NCBI RefSeq assembly: GCF_030817175.1
Contig: NZ_JAUSYY010000001.1
Span: forward strand, 1,922,001 to 1,986,000
Source of the DNA: Agromyces ramosus
GTDB lineage: Bacteria > Actinomycetota > Actinomycetes > Actinomycetales > Microbacteriaceae
Direction: 5' to 3'
DNA length: 64,000 bases
Of the stretch, positions 1 through 8,920 are shown in pieces. Numbering within the stretch: position 1 is the first letter of the stretch; each line of letters begins with the position of its first letter. The position numbers were made by a program, and so were the translations under genes. The notes under the pieces were generated by a model, which saw only the letters and a list, made by a program, of their open reading frames with translations, did not search any database and was not told the DNA's origin.

Positions 1-1
1 C

Positions 2-496
2 CACGGGTTCGACGACCAGGGTTCGAAGTACGACGGCGACGGACGCCTCACCGACTGGTGGACCGAGGCCGACCGAGCCGCGTTCGAGGAGCGCACCAAG
101 GCGCTCATCGACCAGTACGACGCGTTGAAGCCGGCGCAGCTCGACGGCGACGACCACCATGTGAACGGCGCCCTCACGATCGGTGAGAACATCGGCGACC
201 TCGGCGGACTCGCCATCGCGTGGCGGGCCTACGTGCTGTCGCTCGACGGCGCCGAGCCGCCCGTCATCGATGGGCTCACGGGCGCGCAGCGCTTCTTCCT
301 CTCGTGGGCGCAGGCGTGGCAGATGAAGGGTCGCGACGAGGAGGTCGTGCGCCTGCTCGCGATCGATCCGCACTCGCCGAACGAGTTCCGCTGCAACCAG
401 ATCGTGCGGAACATCGACGAGTTCTACACTGGCTTCGGAGTGACCGCCGATGACGCCCTCTGGCTCGATCCCGCCGAGCGGGTGACGATCTGGTAG
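2..496 (+). CDS. M13 family zinc metallopeptidase, C-terminal part (5' end outside window)
   Basis: This is the last 164 codons of a neprilysin/PepO-type (M13) endopeptidase, which cleaves oligopeptides with a zinc ion. The window opens on HGFDDQG, the tail of the family's HExxHGFDDQG block, so the first codon is the second zinc-binding His. About 60 residues later GENIGDLGG carries the third zinc ligand (Glu) and the usual following Asp. The tail FRCNQIVRNIDEFYTGFGV and the C-terminal VTIW match how actinobacterial M13 proteins end. The catalytic Glu lies upstream of the window. The reading frame is open from base 2 to a TAG at 494-496. Membrane anchoring or secretion cannot be judged from this part. 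Confidence 0.93.
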   Translation, partial: HGFDDQGSKYDGDGRLTDWWTEADRAAFEERTKALIDQYDALKPAQLDGDDHHVNGALTIGENIGDLGGLAIAWRAYVLSLDGAEPPVIDGLTGAQRFFLSWAQAWQMKGRDEEVVRLLAIDPHSPNEFRCNQIVRNIDEFYTGFGVTADDALWLDPAERVTIW

Positions 497-549
497 TCGA
501 CTTCTCGCAACCGTCCAGTCCACACATCTCGAGCGCGCCGCAGACCGCG

Positions 550-1500
550 GTGGGGGAGCGCCGACCGCCAGAGGAAGAGCGTGCAAGCACCGTGGTGACG
601 TCGTCGCAGGGTTCCGAGCGACGAGCGCGGCATGCCAGTTTCCGGCGCGGCAAGCACCGCACCGAAGAGCCGCCCGAGAACTTCGCGAGGGGCTTCAACG
701 CGCTCGGCGACCTCGCGCTCGCCGGGGTGCAGGTCTCGGCCAGGGCGACCGATCTCGCCACGGGCAAGGTGCTCTTCTCGGTCGACGACCACGTGGTGAT
801 GCCCACGGCGTCGATCGGCAAGGTCCTGCTGCTCGTCGAGGTGGCCTCGCGCCTCGTCGGCTCGAGCGCCGAGGCGTTCACCGTGCTCGACCGCGCCCCG
901 CGCGACTCGGTCGGCGACTCCGGCATCTGGCAGCACATGCAGTCGCCGTCGCTGCCGCTCGCCGACCTCGCGGCCCTCATCGGCGCCACGAGCGACAACC
1001 TCGCCACCAACGTGCTCATCCGCTACGTCGGCCTCGAAGCGGTGCGCGCCCGCACCGAGGCGCTCGGCCTCACGCGCACCGCGCTGCTCGACCTCGTGCG
1101 CGACCACCGCGGCCCCGACGACGCGCCGCAGCTCTCGATCGGCTCCGCGAAAGAGCTGACGTGGCTGTTCGCCTCGCTCGCCCGCGGCGAGGTCGTGAGC
1201 CCCGAGGTCTCGCAGCGCGTCGTGGGCTGGCTCTCGCTCAACGCCGACCTCTCCATGGTCGCGAGCGCGTTCGGGCTCGACCCGCTCGCGCACCGCATGC
1301 CCGACCACAGCGTGCTGCTCATGAACAAGACCGGCACCGACGGCGGTGTTCGCAGCGAGGTCGGCGTGCTCCGCGGCCCTCGCGCGAGCGTGTCCTACGC
1401 GGTGTCGATGTACTACGCCGACACGATGCTGTCGTCGCGCCTCGCAGTGCTCGACGGCATGCGCCAGGTCGGGCTCGACCTGCTGGAGTACGTGCACTGA
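550..1500 (+). CDS. Serine hydrolase, class A beta-lactamase-like
   Basis: A serine hydrolase of the beta-lactamase/transpeptidase fold. From the GTG at 550 the motifs are S88-I-G-K91 (nucleophile and general base), S148-D-N150 and K260-T-G262, all in class A order and spacing. The Glu-containing omega-loop motif of true class A beta-lactamases is not obvious, so resistance activity should not be assumed; many actinobacterial homologues are simply called serine hydrolases. There is no signal peptide; the first 45 residues are charged and low in complexity. The start is uncertain: neither the GTG at 550 nor the GTG pair at 592/595 has a well-placed ribosome site. It lies 53 bases after the M13 gene and ends at a strong hairpin terminator. 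Confidence 0.88.
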   Translation: MGERRPPEEERASTVVTSSQGSERRARHASFRRGKHRTEEPPENFARGFNALGDLALAGVQVSARATDLATGKVLFSVDDHVVMPTASIGKVLLLVEVASRLVGSSAEAFTVLDRAPRDSVGDSGIWQHMQSPSLPLADLAALIGATSDNLATNVLIRYVGLEAVRARTEALGLTRTALLDLVRDHRGPDDAPQLSIGSAKELTWLFASLARGEVVSPEVSQRVVGWLSLNADLSMVASAFGLDPLAHRMPDHSVLLMNKTGTDGGVRSEVGVLRGPRASVSYAVSMYYADTMLSSRLAVLDGMRQVGLDLLEYVH

Positions 1501-1529
1501 GACGGATGCCGCGGCTCGCGGCATCCGTC
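1501..1529 (+). terminator. Hairpin terminator after the serine hydrolase
   Basis: A perfect 13-bp stem, GACGGATGCCGCG (1501-1513) paired with CGCGGCATCCGTC (1517-1529), with a 3-base loop, starts right after the stop codon. There is no T-run, as is common in high-GC actinobacteria. The stem holds both orientations of the GGATGCC word that is frequent across the window. Confidence 0.75.
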
Positions 1530-1564
1530 ACCTCGGCGCCGTGCCCAGCGAGCGAGCGCGCGCC

Positions 1565-1596
1565 ACGGCCCCGGACGTAAATCCGCCCGGGGCCGT
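1565..1596 (-). terminator. Hairpin terminator after the GH92 gene
   Basis: ACGGCCCCGG (1565-1574) pairs with CCGGGGCCGT (1587-1596), a 10-bp stem 10 bases beyond the GH92 stop codon on the minus strand. Together with the previous hairpin it separates two converging genes. Confidence 0.65.
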
Positions 1597-1606
1597 GAAC
1601 GTCTCG

Positions 1607-4600
1607 CTACTTCACCGTGCAGTCAGCACCGTTCACCGTGAAGGCGTCGGGCTCCGGGTTCCCGCCCCCGTTCACCCTGCCGTTGAACGAGAGCCCGACC
1701 GACTCGCCCGGTGCGATGGTGCCGTTCCACGGGAGGTTGTTCGCGGTGACCGTCGTGCCCTCCTGCTGCCACCACGCGTCGGCCCCGTGGTGCACCGTCT
1801 GGGAGCCCGGGAACTCGAACCCGAGCTCCCACGCCGTGTACCACGCGTCACCCGTGTTCGTGATCGTGAGGTCGGCCGAGAACGCCTTCTTCGACTTCCC
1901 GTTGATCACGTAGCTCACCTCGCAGCGCGGTTGCAGTTCCTCGGGCGGCAGCACCTCGAGGTCGACCTCGGCGGGCACCTTCGACGTCGCGCCCGTCGCC
2001 ACGATGCGGTGGTCGCCGACCGGGAGGCCGTCGGGGATCTCGAACTCGAACTGCAGCGCTCCGAGACGGTCGACCGTGACCGTGCCGATCGGGTCGGAAC
2101 CGACCTCGATCCGGACCTCCTCGTCGGGTGCGAAGCCCTCGCCCGTGAGCGACACGAGGTCGCCGGGGCGACCGGTCGTCGCGTTCGAGTGCAGCACCGG
2201 CGTGTACACCGGGTCGACCACCGGCGGCAGCACCTGCACCGTGTCGGTCGCCGGCATCGCCGACTTCGCTCCGGTGGCCACGACCGCGTACATGCCGGGC
2301 TCGGTGCCGGCCGGCACCGTGAGCGTCGACGACACCCGCCCCTCGCCGTCGGCGTCGACCGTGCGCTCGACCTCGGTCGGCGTCTGCAGCACGAGGCTGA
2401 CGGACTCACCCGGCGCGAAGCCCTCTCCCGCGACCTCGATGTCGCCGCCCGCGAGGACGCCGTCTTCGGGAGTCGCCGACAGGCTCGTCTCGTAGATGGG
2501 CTCCGGCTCCTCGATCGTCGCCGTGAGTTCGAGCTGTTCCGTGCGGGCGCCGGTCGCCACCGTCACGGAGACCGTGTACGTTCCGGGGGCTGCGTAGACG
2601 TGGCTCCCCGATGCGAGCACCTCGCCCGCATCACCCTCGGCGAGCGTCGCGTCCTCCGTCACCGAGGTGTCGCCCCACTGCACTCGCACGATCGGGGCGG
2701 GCGCGGTGGCATCCGTCGGCACGATCGAGGCGAGGTCGACCGCGAGCTCGTCGCCCACGAGCCCCTGCACGTCCGCACCGGCCGTCGCGGTGAACTCGAG
2801 GCTCGGCGGGGTGGCGCCGTTGCTCGCGATCGCGAACACGTGCACTCGGCCCTCGACGCCGGGATCACCCGGCTGCACGGGCATCGTGATGCTCTCGACG
2901 ACCTTGCCCTCGGGGATCGTGTAGGGCACGGTCGAGAAGAAGAACGACGCCGTGTTGCTCGGCGACGCGCCGACGAGCCGGTAGCTCGACTTCACCACCT
3001 CGATGTTGCCGTACGGCGCCGTGGCGTTCGCGTTGCCGCCCTTGGTCCAGTCGGAGAACCGCAGCGGGCTCGTCGCGCTCGTGCCGTCGGTGAAGTTCAC
3101 GGTGACGCTCGTGTCCTGGTTCCGCTCGGTCGCGGCACCGATGAACGAGAGCTTCGTGGCACCGGCGCCGAGATCGAGGTTGATCGTCTGGCCTCGACCC
3201 GTGGCGTTGTCGGGCTGTCCCGCGGGAATCACCGGCACGGTGAAGCGCAGGTCGGTTCCCGGCACGCCGTGCTCGACGCCGGCCTCGAGCCCGCCTGCCT
3301 TCAAGCCGGCACGCGGGTACGAGATCCCCTTCGCGTCGCAGTTCGCCCCGACCCCGTCGTCTCCGATGCAGACGCTGTCGAAGGCTGCCCGAAGGCTCAG
3401 GGGCTCGATGTGCGCGACCGTGAAGACCACCGGCACCGTCGAGGACGCATCGCCGTCGGTGACGCTCACCGCGCCGCGGTAGACACCCGCCTCCGCGAAC
3501 GTGTGCGTCGCGGAGACCGGGAAGTTGCCGACCTTGGGGTCACCGATGTTCGCGGCACTGGGTTCGCTGCCGTCGCCCCACTCGACCGACGTCGTGTAGC
3601 CGTCGGACGACCCTCCCGAGAGGATGCCGAGCGTGAAGCGGCGCTCGACTCCCGACTCTGCCACCAGGCCTGCGGCCGGGCTGAACGTCAGCTCGGATGC
3701 CTCCGAGCCGGCGCCGTCGGTCAGCAGCTCCACCTCGCTGAGCGAGATCGTGGGCGCCCCACCGGTGATCGTGAGCCGGAACTGCCGGTACGACCCCGGA
3801 TTCGCGACCTTGAACGGAGTGGTCTGCCCGCGGTTGGCGAAGACGACCTCCGAGCGCGAATCGACCGTGGTCCACGTCACGCCGTCGTCACTGCCCTCGA
3901 GCGTCCAGGCGGACGGGTCGCCGGGCGCGGCTCCCGCGGTCAGGGTGTAGAACGTCGGCCGCTGCTTCGCGCCGGCATAGGTGAACGTGAGCTGCGGCGT
4001 TGCCGTGGCGAACGTCACGATGGACGACGACGTGTTGTCGACGAGCGGGGCGAGGTTCTCACCGCCCGAGCTGCTGACTGCGGCGATCACGGGGTCCGTC
4101 GTGTCGACGAGCGGCTTGGCGACCTCGTCGCCGGTCGTGAGCGACGGCGGCGCGTCATCCGCTCCCGTGCCCCAGGCCGAGGGCTCGGCGCCCATCACGA
4201 AGTCGAGCGTCGTGCCGTCGGTGAGCACGTTCGAGTCGATCGAGGTGCTCGTCCACGGCTCGCCGTCGACCGCGAGCGACTGCACGTAGACGTTCTCCGA
4301 GCTGTTGCCCTGTGCATTGATGACGAGGTCGGCACCGTCGGCGAGGTGCACCGTCGCCTTGTCGAACAGCGGCGACCCGATCACGAGGTCGGTGGAGCCG
4401 ACCTGCAGCGGGTAGAGGCCGAGCGCGCTCAGGATGTACCAGGCGCTCATCTCGCCGTTGTCCTCGTCGCCCGCGTAGCCCTGGCCGATGGTGGAGCCGG
4501 CGAAGGAGCGCTGCAGCGCTTCGCGCACGATCTGCTGCGCCTTGGCCGGCGCACCCGCGGCGTTGTACATGAAGGGGATGTGGTGGCTCACCTGGTTGCT

Positions 4601-7600
4601 GACCCCCCACTGTCCGAAGCGTCCGTCACGAGCCTCAACCTCCTCGTGGATCGTGCCGAGGGAGGTCTCGGGCGTCGCGAAGAACTCGTCGAGCTTCTGC
4701 TCGAGCCCCTCATCGCCGCCGTAGAGGTTCGCGAGGCCCTGCGGGTCCTGCGGGGCGTGGAAGGCGAAGTTCCAGCCGTTCGTCTCGGTGTACGGCCCCC
4801 ACCAGGCCTTCGGGTTGTATTGATCGGCGGGCGTCACGAATGAGCCGTCGGAATTCCGCGCCTGGAAGAAGTCGATGGCCGGGTCGAACATGTTGACGTA
4901 GTTCGTGGCCCGGTCGAGGTAGTACTCGGCCTCCTCCCGGAGCGTGGCGCGACGGGACTCGGGCGTCGCGGGGTCGTCGGCGAGCGCCGCCGCCATGTTG
5001 CCGATGCCGTAGTCGTTGATGTATCCCTCGGTGGCCCACGACACGCTCTCACCCTGCGAGGCGGGCGTGTACCCGAGGAAGGTCGAGGTGTTCAGGCTCT
5101 TGCGCCCGACGTTGGCGTTGCTCGACGGCGTCGACGCGTTCTTCACCGCGGCGTCGTACGTCTCGAGCGCGTCGGGCAGTTCGACGCCGCGCAGGTGCGC
5201 GTCGGCGAACGACACGTCGGAGCTCGTGCCCGTCATGATGTTCGCGTAACCGGGCGAGGACCAGCGAGCGATCCAGCCGCCATCGCGGTACTGCTCCGTG
5301 AAGCCGTCGATGAGTTCGGCTGCCACCTCGGGGTAGAGGAGCGAGTACGCGGGCCACGTCGTGCGGTAGGTGTCCCAGAACCCGTTGTTGACGTACATCT
5401 TGCCGGAGACGATCTTCGCGGCGGTGGTCGTCGGGGTGTCGGTGCCGGTCTCGGGCGAGACCGGGCTCGCGTACTTGTAGTCGGGAGATTCCGGGGTGCC
5501 CGTGTTCTCGAACTGGGCGTTCGGATAGACGTTCAGGCGGTAGAGGTTGCCGTAGAGCGTGCGCAGCTCGGTCTCGGACGCCCCGTCGACCTCCATGACG
5601 CCGAGGCGCTCGTTCCAGAGGTCGCGTGCCTCCGCTCGCACCGAGTCGAACGAGCGATCGCCGACCTCCTGGTCGAAGTTCTTCCCGGCCTGGTCGAGGC
5701 TGATGAGCGAGGTTGCGAGGCGCAGCGTGACGGTCTTGTCGGAGCCGAGCGCGAATCGGGCGTACTCGGTGAGCGGCCGTCCGCCCGCGGCGGTGCCCGT
5801 GGCGACCGGAGTGGCGTCGAAGCGGCCGGACACGAACATCCGGCTCTGCCCCGCCACGAAGCCCGACCCCTTGTCGATCCAGCCGGTCACCCGGCCGGTC
5901 GCGGCGTCGATCGTGAAGTCGCCGTCACCGGTGGGCGAGTCGAGCACGACGCTGCCCGAGGCATCCGCGTCACGGAATGTGAAGCGCATGATCATGCCGC
6001 GATTCGTCGGAGTCATCTCGGCGCGGACGCCGCTGTCGGTCGTCACGCCGTAGTAGTCGGGTTGCGCGGTCTCGTTGTCGTGGCTGAAGGTGAGGGCACG
6101 TGTGTGCGGATTGCCGCTCGGGGCGCCCGCGCCGGCGACCGGCATGGCCGAGAACTGGTTGCGGTCGCCCATCCACGGGCTCGGCTGGTGCGAGATGCCG
6201 AGTCCCTCGAAGCGCGTGCGGTTCTGCTCGTCGTTCTCCTGCTGGTAGGAGTACTCGCGCGACGTGGCGAGGGCGTTCGTCACCGGCACGAGGAAGTTGA
6301 AGCCGTTCGGCACCGAGGTGATCGCCTCGTTCGAGCCGCGCGAGAAGGCGCTCGACGAGTTCGTGCCGCGGCGTGTGTCGACGAAGTTGGTGAGGCTCGA
6401 GCCGTCGATGCGTTCGGGCTGGGCGACCACCGAGATGTCGTCGAGCCAGCCCTGGAAGGCCGTCGCGTCGGTGCCGCCAGGGTTGTCGTACGCGACGAGG
6501 ATGCCCTCGATCGTCTTTCCCGCGGCCACCGGCCCCAGGTCGATCTCGACGTGGTTCCACTGGTTCGGGTACAGGATCTTGCCGGTGCCCTGCCCTTCGG
6601 CGGTCGCCGAGATGTCGTACACGTCCCGAGGCGCGAGGTCGGAGAGGAAGCTGCCGTCGGTGAACTTCAGGTCGACGGCCGAGTAGGTCGACGGGTACTG
6701 GAGGTCGTTCGCCGTCAGCTCGGGGAAGACCAGGTACGACAGTCGGGTGTCGGCGCCCACCGGGATCTCGACGTCGAAGAGGCGGTTCGTCGCGAACGCC
6801 TCGCCGTCAGCCGAGTGCTCGCCGCCGAAGCGAAGCGAGTGCGTGCCCGTGAACCCGACCCGCGCCTTCATGTTGTAGCCGCGCGAGGGGCCGGACCCCA
6901 CGAGCGACGTCATCGGGGCATCGCCGGCTTCGGGATCGACCGCCTGGAGGAGGTCGAAGTCGGCGAGCTGGATGATGCCGCCCGAGTGGTTCGCCTGGAT
7001 CTCGAGCCGGTACCTCGAATACGGGGCGGCGCCGGTCACCTCGAAGCTCTTCTTGGTCCGACGCTCGGCGGCGGTCCAATCCTGGTTGGTGCGCGTGTCG
7101 ATCGTCGTCCACGTGGTGCCGTCGTTCGAGCCCTGCACGATCCAGTTCTTCGGGTCGCGTTCGGGCGCATCGTCTCCGGAGGTGATCGAGTACGAGGCGA
7201 TCGCGACGGTCTGCGAGAGCTCGTACCGGAGCCAGGCGCTCGACGAGAAGACCAGCCATTTGGTGCCCGAGTCCCCGTCGGCGGCGCGGATCGCCGCTTC
7301 GCCCGCCCCGTTCTCGCCGCTCGCGCTCACCGCAGTGACCGACGAGAGCACGCTGCCGCCCGACGGCCCGGCCACGTTCTGCTGCAGCGGGACGCCATCG
7401 CGCTCCTCGACGAGGTCCGCGTAGGGCTTCAGCGTCTCGTCGCTTTCGAAGGAGGTCGAGAAGTCGGATGCCTCCGCCGCGAAGGCGGTGGACGCGGCGC
7501 CGAGTGGGAGCAGGCCGAGGAGGAGCGCGGTGCCGGCGAGCGCGGCGAGCGAGCGGCGCATCGGGCTCTGCATGCCTGACGGGCGGGAGGACGGGTACGC

Positions 7601-7606
7601 GGACAT
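1607..7606 (-). CDS. Secreted multidomain GH92 alpha-mannosidase with C-terminal CBM2
   Basis: An exported glycoside hydrolase of about 1999 residues. GH92 enzymes are calcium-dependent exo-alpha-mannosidases acting on N-glycans and fungal mannan. The ATG at 7606 is chosen because GAAAGG lies 5 bases upstream and a signal peptide follows (MRRSLAALAG, hydrophobic core, cleavage after AFA). Domains in order: discoidin/F5-8C-like (about 85-230), a beta-sandwich, the GH92 core (about 400-1170) with NNGFWDTYRT, QVSHHIPFMY and GDEDNGEMSAWY, a second discoidin-like domain, a PKD-like domain, an NPCBM-like domain, another PKD domain, two similar Ig-like repeats, and a CBM2 (about 1894-1999) with a Cys near each end and conserved Trp residues. 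GH92 enzymes are commonly 700-1200 residues, so the long adhesive tail stands out. The promoter overlaps a LacI-type operator, and the next genes encode repressor, kinase and importer. Confidence 0.93.
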   Translation of the reverse strand: MSAYPSSRPSGMQSPMRRSLAALAGTALLLGLLPLGAASTAFAAEASDFSTSFESDETLKPYADLVEERDGVPLQQNVAGPSGGSVLSSVTAVSASGENGAGEAAIRAADGDSGTKWLVFSSSAWLRYELSQTVAIASYSITSGDDAPERDPKNWIVQGSNDGTTWTTIDTRTNQDWTAAERRTKKSFEVTGAAPYSRYRLEIQANHSGGIIQLADFDLLQAVDPEAGDAPMTSLVGSGPSRGYNMKARVGFTGTHSLRFGGEHSADGEAFATNRLFDVEIPVGADTRLSYLVFPELTANDLQYPSTYSAVDLKFTDGSFLSDLAPRDVYDISATAEGQGTGKILYPNQWNHVEIDLGPVAAGKTIEGILVAYDNPGGTDATAFQGWLDDISVVAQPERIDGSSLTNFVDTRRGTNSSSAFSRGSNEAITSVPNGFNFLVPVTNALATSREYSYQQENDEQNRTRFEGLGISHQPSPWMGDRNQFSAMPVAGAGAPSGNPHTRALTFSHDNETAQPDYYGVTTDSGVRAEMTPTNRGMIMRFTFRDADASGSVVLDSPTGDGDFTIDAATGRVTGWIDKGSGFVAGQSRMFVSGRFDATPVATGTAAGGRPLTEYARFALGSDKTVTLRLATSLISLDQAGKNFDQEVGDRSFDSVRAEARDLWNERLGVMEVDGASETELRTLYGNLYRLNVYPNAQFENTGTPESPDYKYASPVSPETGTDTPTTTAAKIVSGKMYVNNGFWDTYRTTWPAYSLLYPEVAAELIDGFTEQYRDGGWIARWSSPGYANIMTGTSSDVSFADAHLRGVELPDALETYDAAVKNASTPSSNANVGRKSLNTSTFLGYTPASQGESVSWATEGYINDYGIGNMAAALADDPATPESRRATLREEAEYYLDRATNYVNMFDPAIDFFQARNSDGSFVTPADQYNPKAWWGPYTETNGWNFAFHAPQDPQGLANLYGGDEGLEQKLDEFFATPETSLGTIHEEVEARDGRFGQWGVSNQVSHHIPFMYNAAGAPAKAQQIVREALQRSFAGSTIGQGYAGDEDNGEMSAWYILSALGLYPLQVGSTDLVIGSPLFDKATVHLADGADLVINAQGNSSENVYVQSLAVDGEPWTSTSIDSNVLTDGTTLDFVMGAEPSAWGTGADDAPPSLTTGDEVAKPLVDTTDPVIAAVSSSGGENLAPLVDNTSSSIVTFATATPQLTFTYAGAKQRPTFYTLTAGAAPGDPSAWTLEGSDDGVTWTTVDSRSEVVFANRGQTTPFKVANPGSYRQFRLTITGGAPTISLSEVELLTDGAGSEASELTFSPAAGLVAESGVERRFTLGILSGGSSDGYTTSVEWGDGSEPSAANIGDPKVGNFPVSATHTFAEAGVYRGAVSVTDGDASSTVPVVFTVAHIEPLSLRAAFDSVCIGDDGVGANCDAKGISYPRAGLKAGGLEAGVEHGVPGTDLRFTVPVIPAGQPDNATGRGQTINLDLGAGATKLSFIGAATERNQDTSVTVNFTDGTSATSPLRFSDWTKGGNANATAPYGNIEVVKSSYRLVGASPSNTASFFFSTVPYTIPEGKVVESITMPVQPGDPGVEGRVHVFAIASNGATPPSLEFTATAGADVQGLVGDELAVDLASIVPTDATAPAPIVRVQWGDTSVTEDATLAEGDAGEVLASGSHVYAAPGTYTVSVTVATGARTEQLELTATIEEPEPIYETSLSATPEDGVLAGGDIEVAGEGFAPGESVSLVLQTPTEVERTVDADGEGRVSSTLTVPAGTEPGMYAVVATGAKSAMPATDTVQVLPPVVDPVYTPVLHSNATTGRPGDLVSLTGEGFAPDEEVRIEVGSDPIGTVTVDRLGALQFEFEIPDGLPVGDHRIVATGATSKVPAEVDLEVLPPEELQPRCEVSYVINGKSKKAFSADLTITNTGDAWYTAWELGFEFPGSQTVHHGADAWWQQEGTTVTANNLPWNGTIAPGESVGLSFNGRVNGGGNPEPDAFTVNGADCTVK

Positions 7607-7676
7607 GCGGGCCTTTCGACTGTGAACGGCGAGAGCGACTCGGCTCTGCATCGGTGAACGACCGATACCGAACCAG

Positions 7677-7706
7677 ACGCTAGCCGTCGAACCGTTCGTA
7701 TGTCAA
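7677..7706 (-). promoter_or_regulatory. Promoter of the GH92 gene
   Basis: On the minus strand a perfect -35 TTGACA (complement of 7701-7706) is followed 18 bases later by TAGCGT (complement of 7677-7682). The -35 box lies inside the palindromic operator at 7702-7713, so a bound repressor would block RNA polymerase. Confidence 0.6.
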
Positions 7707-7713
7707 CGTTGAC
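7702..7713. promoter_or_regulatory. LacI-family operator, perfect palindrome
   Basis: GTCAACGTTGAC is a perfect 12-bp palindrome with the central CG typical of LacI/GalR sites. It is the best of five related sites in 7.7-11.3 kb and overlaps the GH92 -35 box. Confidence 0.75.
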
Positions 7714-7801
7714 TTAGTAGGATGACCGCAAAATGCGCGAGTTCGCTGCACGCTTTCGGTGGGCGTGGCCGGGGTCGGGCTTTCGAGCGCTGGACATTTC
7801 G

Positions 7802-7813
7802 GTCAACGATGAC
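7802..7813. promoter_or_regulatory. LacI-family operator upstream of the first lacI gene
   Basis: GTCAACGATGAC differs from the perfect palindrome at one position and lies 42 bases upstream of the first LacI start codon, which suggests autoregulation. Confidence 0.6.
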
Positions 7814-7855
7814 AGGCGGCCCGAACACATCGGCTCGGACGCTAAGGTGTCAGCC

Positions 7856-8896
7856 ATGACGCCCCGCCCGGCCAGCCGGACCCGCCCCACCATGAACGAT
7901 GTCGCGCGGGCGGCCGGCGTGAGTGCGAAGACCGTGTCCCGGGTCGTGAACGGCGTCGACTACGTGAGCGCGGAAACCCTCGAGCTCGTGCACTCCGCCA
8001 TCGAGTCGCTCGGGTTCCGGCGCAACGAGTTCGCCCGGCAGCTTCGACAGGGCACGACGGCGACGATCGGGCTCGTCCTGGAGGACATCGGCGACCCCTT
8101 CTACTCAGTCCTCAGCCGGGCCGTGGAAGACGTCGCATTCGCCCGCGGCTACACCCTGCTCGCGGCGTCGTCCGCAGAGGATCCCGACCGATTCCGGCGG
8201 CTCATCGAATCATTCACCTCGCGCGGAGTCGACGGACTCATCATCGTGCCGGCCGGTGGTACCGACGCGAACCTGCTCCGAGCCGAGATGGACGCCGGAT
8301 GCACCATGGTCTTCGTCGACCGGCCCGCCGACGACCTCGAGGCCGACACCGTCCTCGTCGACAACCGGGGCGGTGCGAAGCACGGCACCGCCCACCTCAT
8401 CGCGCACGGGCATCGGCGCATCGCCTACTTCGGAGACGACGAGCGCGTGTTCACGGCGGGCGAGCGACGCGACGGATACCTCGACGCCTTCGTCGCCGCG
8501 GGGATTCGGCCTGCTCCAGAGCTCATCGTCATGTCGAACCCGAATCGCGATGCGGCGGCAGACGACGTCGGGCGCATCCTCGAGGCCGACGATCCGCCGA
8601 CGGCGGTGATGACCGGCAACAACCGTTGGAGCGTGCAGGTGCTGCGTACCCTCCGTGCCAGGGATGCCTCGCCCACGGCCTTCGTGGGATTCGACGACTT
8701 CGAGTTCGCCGACCTTCTCACCCCCGGTGCGACCGTCGTCGCACAGGACCCGGCCGCGATGGGTCGCACCGCTGCGGAGCTGCTGCTCCGGCGCATCGAG
8801 GGCGACACCGAGAGTCCACGACAGCACGTTCGACTCGCCACCGCCCTCATCCAGCGCGGATCCGGCGAGCTGCCCGGGCCGTACAGGCTCGGCTGA
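7856..8896 (+). CDS. LacI-family transcriptional regulator (first copy)
   Basis: A sugar-responsive repressor of 346 residues, the normal LacI length. The N-terminal helix-turn-helix (about residues 13-33) reads TMNDVARAAGVSAKTVSRVVNG, with the hinge helix after it, then a periplasmic-binding-protein-like effector domain starting near TIGLVLEDIGDPFYS. The ATG at 7856 is chosen over upstream starts because it gives the standard N-terminus and follows AAGG by 8 bases; this also leaves an operator at 7802 in the promoter. It is divergent from the GH92 gene and converges on the sugar kinase. The second LacI protein, 1.2 kb on, shares VSAKTVSRV in the recognition helix and the TGNNR and IGFDDFE/VGFDDFE blocks, so both probably read the same operator. 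The effector is unknown; a mannose- or hexosamine-related sugar is inferred. Confidence 0.93.
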   Translation: MTPRPASRTRPTMNDVARAAGVSAKTVSRVVNGVDYVSAETLELVHSAIESLGFRRNEFARQLRQGTTATIGLVLEDIGDPFYSVLSRAVEDVAFARGYTLLAASSAEDPDRFRRLIESFTSRGVDGLIIVPAGGTDANLLRAEMDAGCTMVFVDRPADDLEADTVLVDNRGGAKHGTAHLIAHGHRRIAYFGDDERVFTAGERRDGYLDAFVAAGIRPAPELIVMSNPNRDAAADDVGRILEADDPPTAVMTGNNRWSVQVLRTLRARDASPTAFVGFDDFEFADLLTPGATVVAQDPAAMGRTAAELLLRRIEGDTESPRQHVRLATALIQRGSGELPGPYRLG

Positions 8897-8913
8897 AGCT
8901 CCCGGTCTTCAGC
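8892..8913. terminator. Short hairpin between converging genes
   Basis: GCTGAAG (8892-8898) pairs with CTTCAGC (8907-8913). It overlaps the stop codon of the first LacI gene and lies just beyond the end of the kinase gene on the other strand. It could act both ways but is weak. Confidence 0.4.
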
Positions 8914-8920
8914 GGACGTT

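Noticed and set aside
1346..4843. A very long open frame on the plus strand opposite the GH92 gene
   Set aside because: Its Arg/Asp/Val-rich, low-complexity translation is the mirror of a real gene with strong GC bias at third positions. The minus strand has a signal peptide, GH92 motifs and a CBM2.
5195..7579. A second long plus-strand frame opposite the start of the GH92 gene
   Set aside because: Same reason: it is rich in Arg, Gly and Val, has no domain I can recognise and lies fully over a convincing gene.
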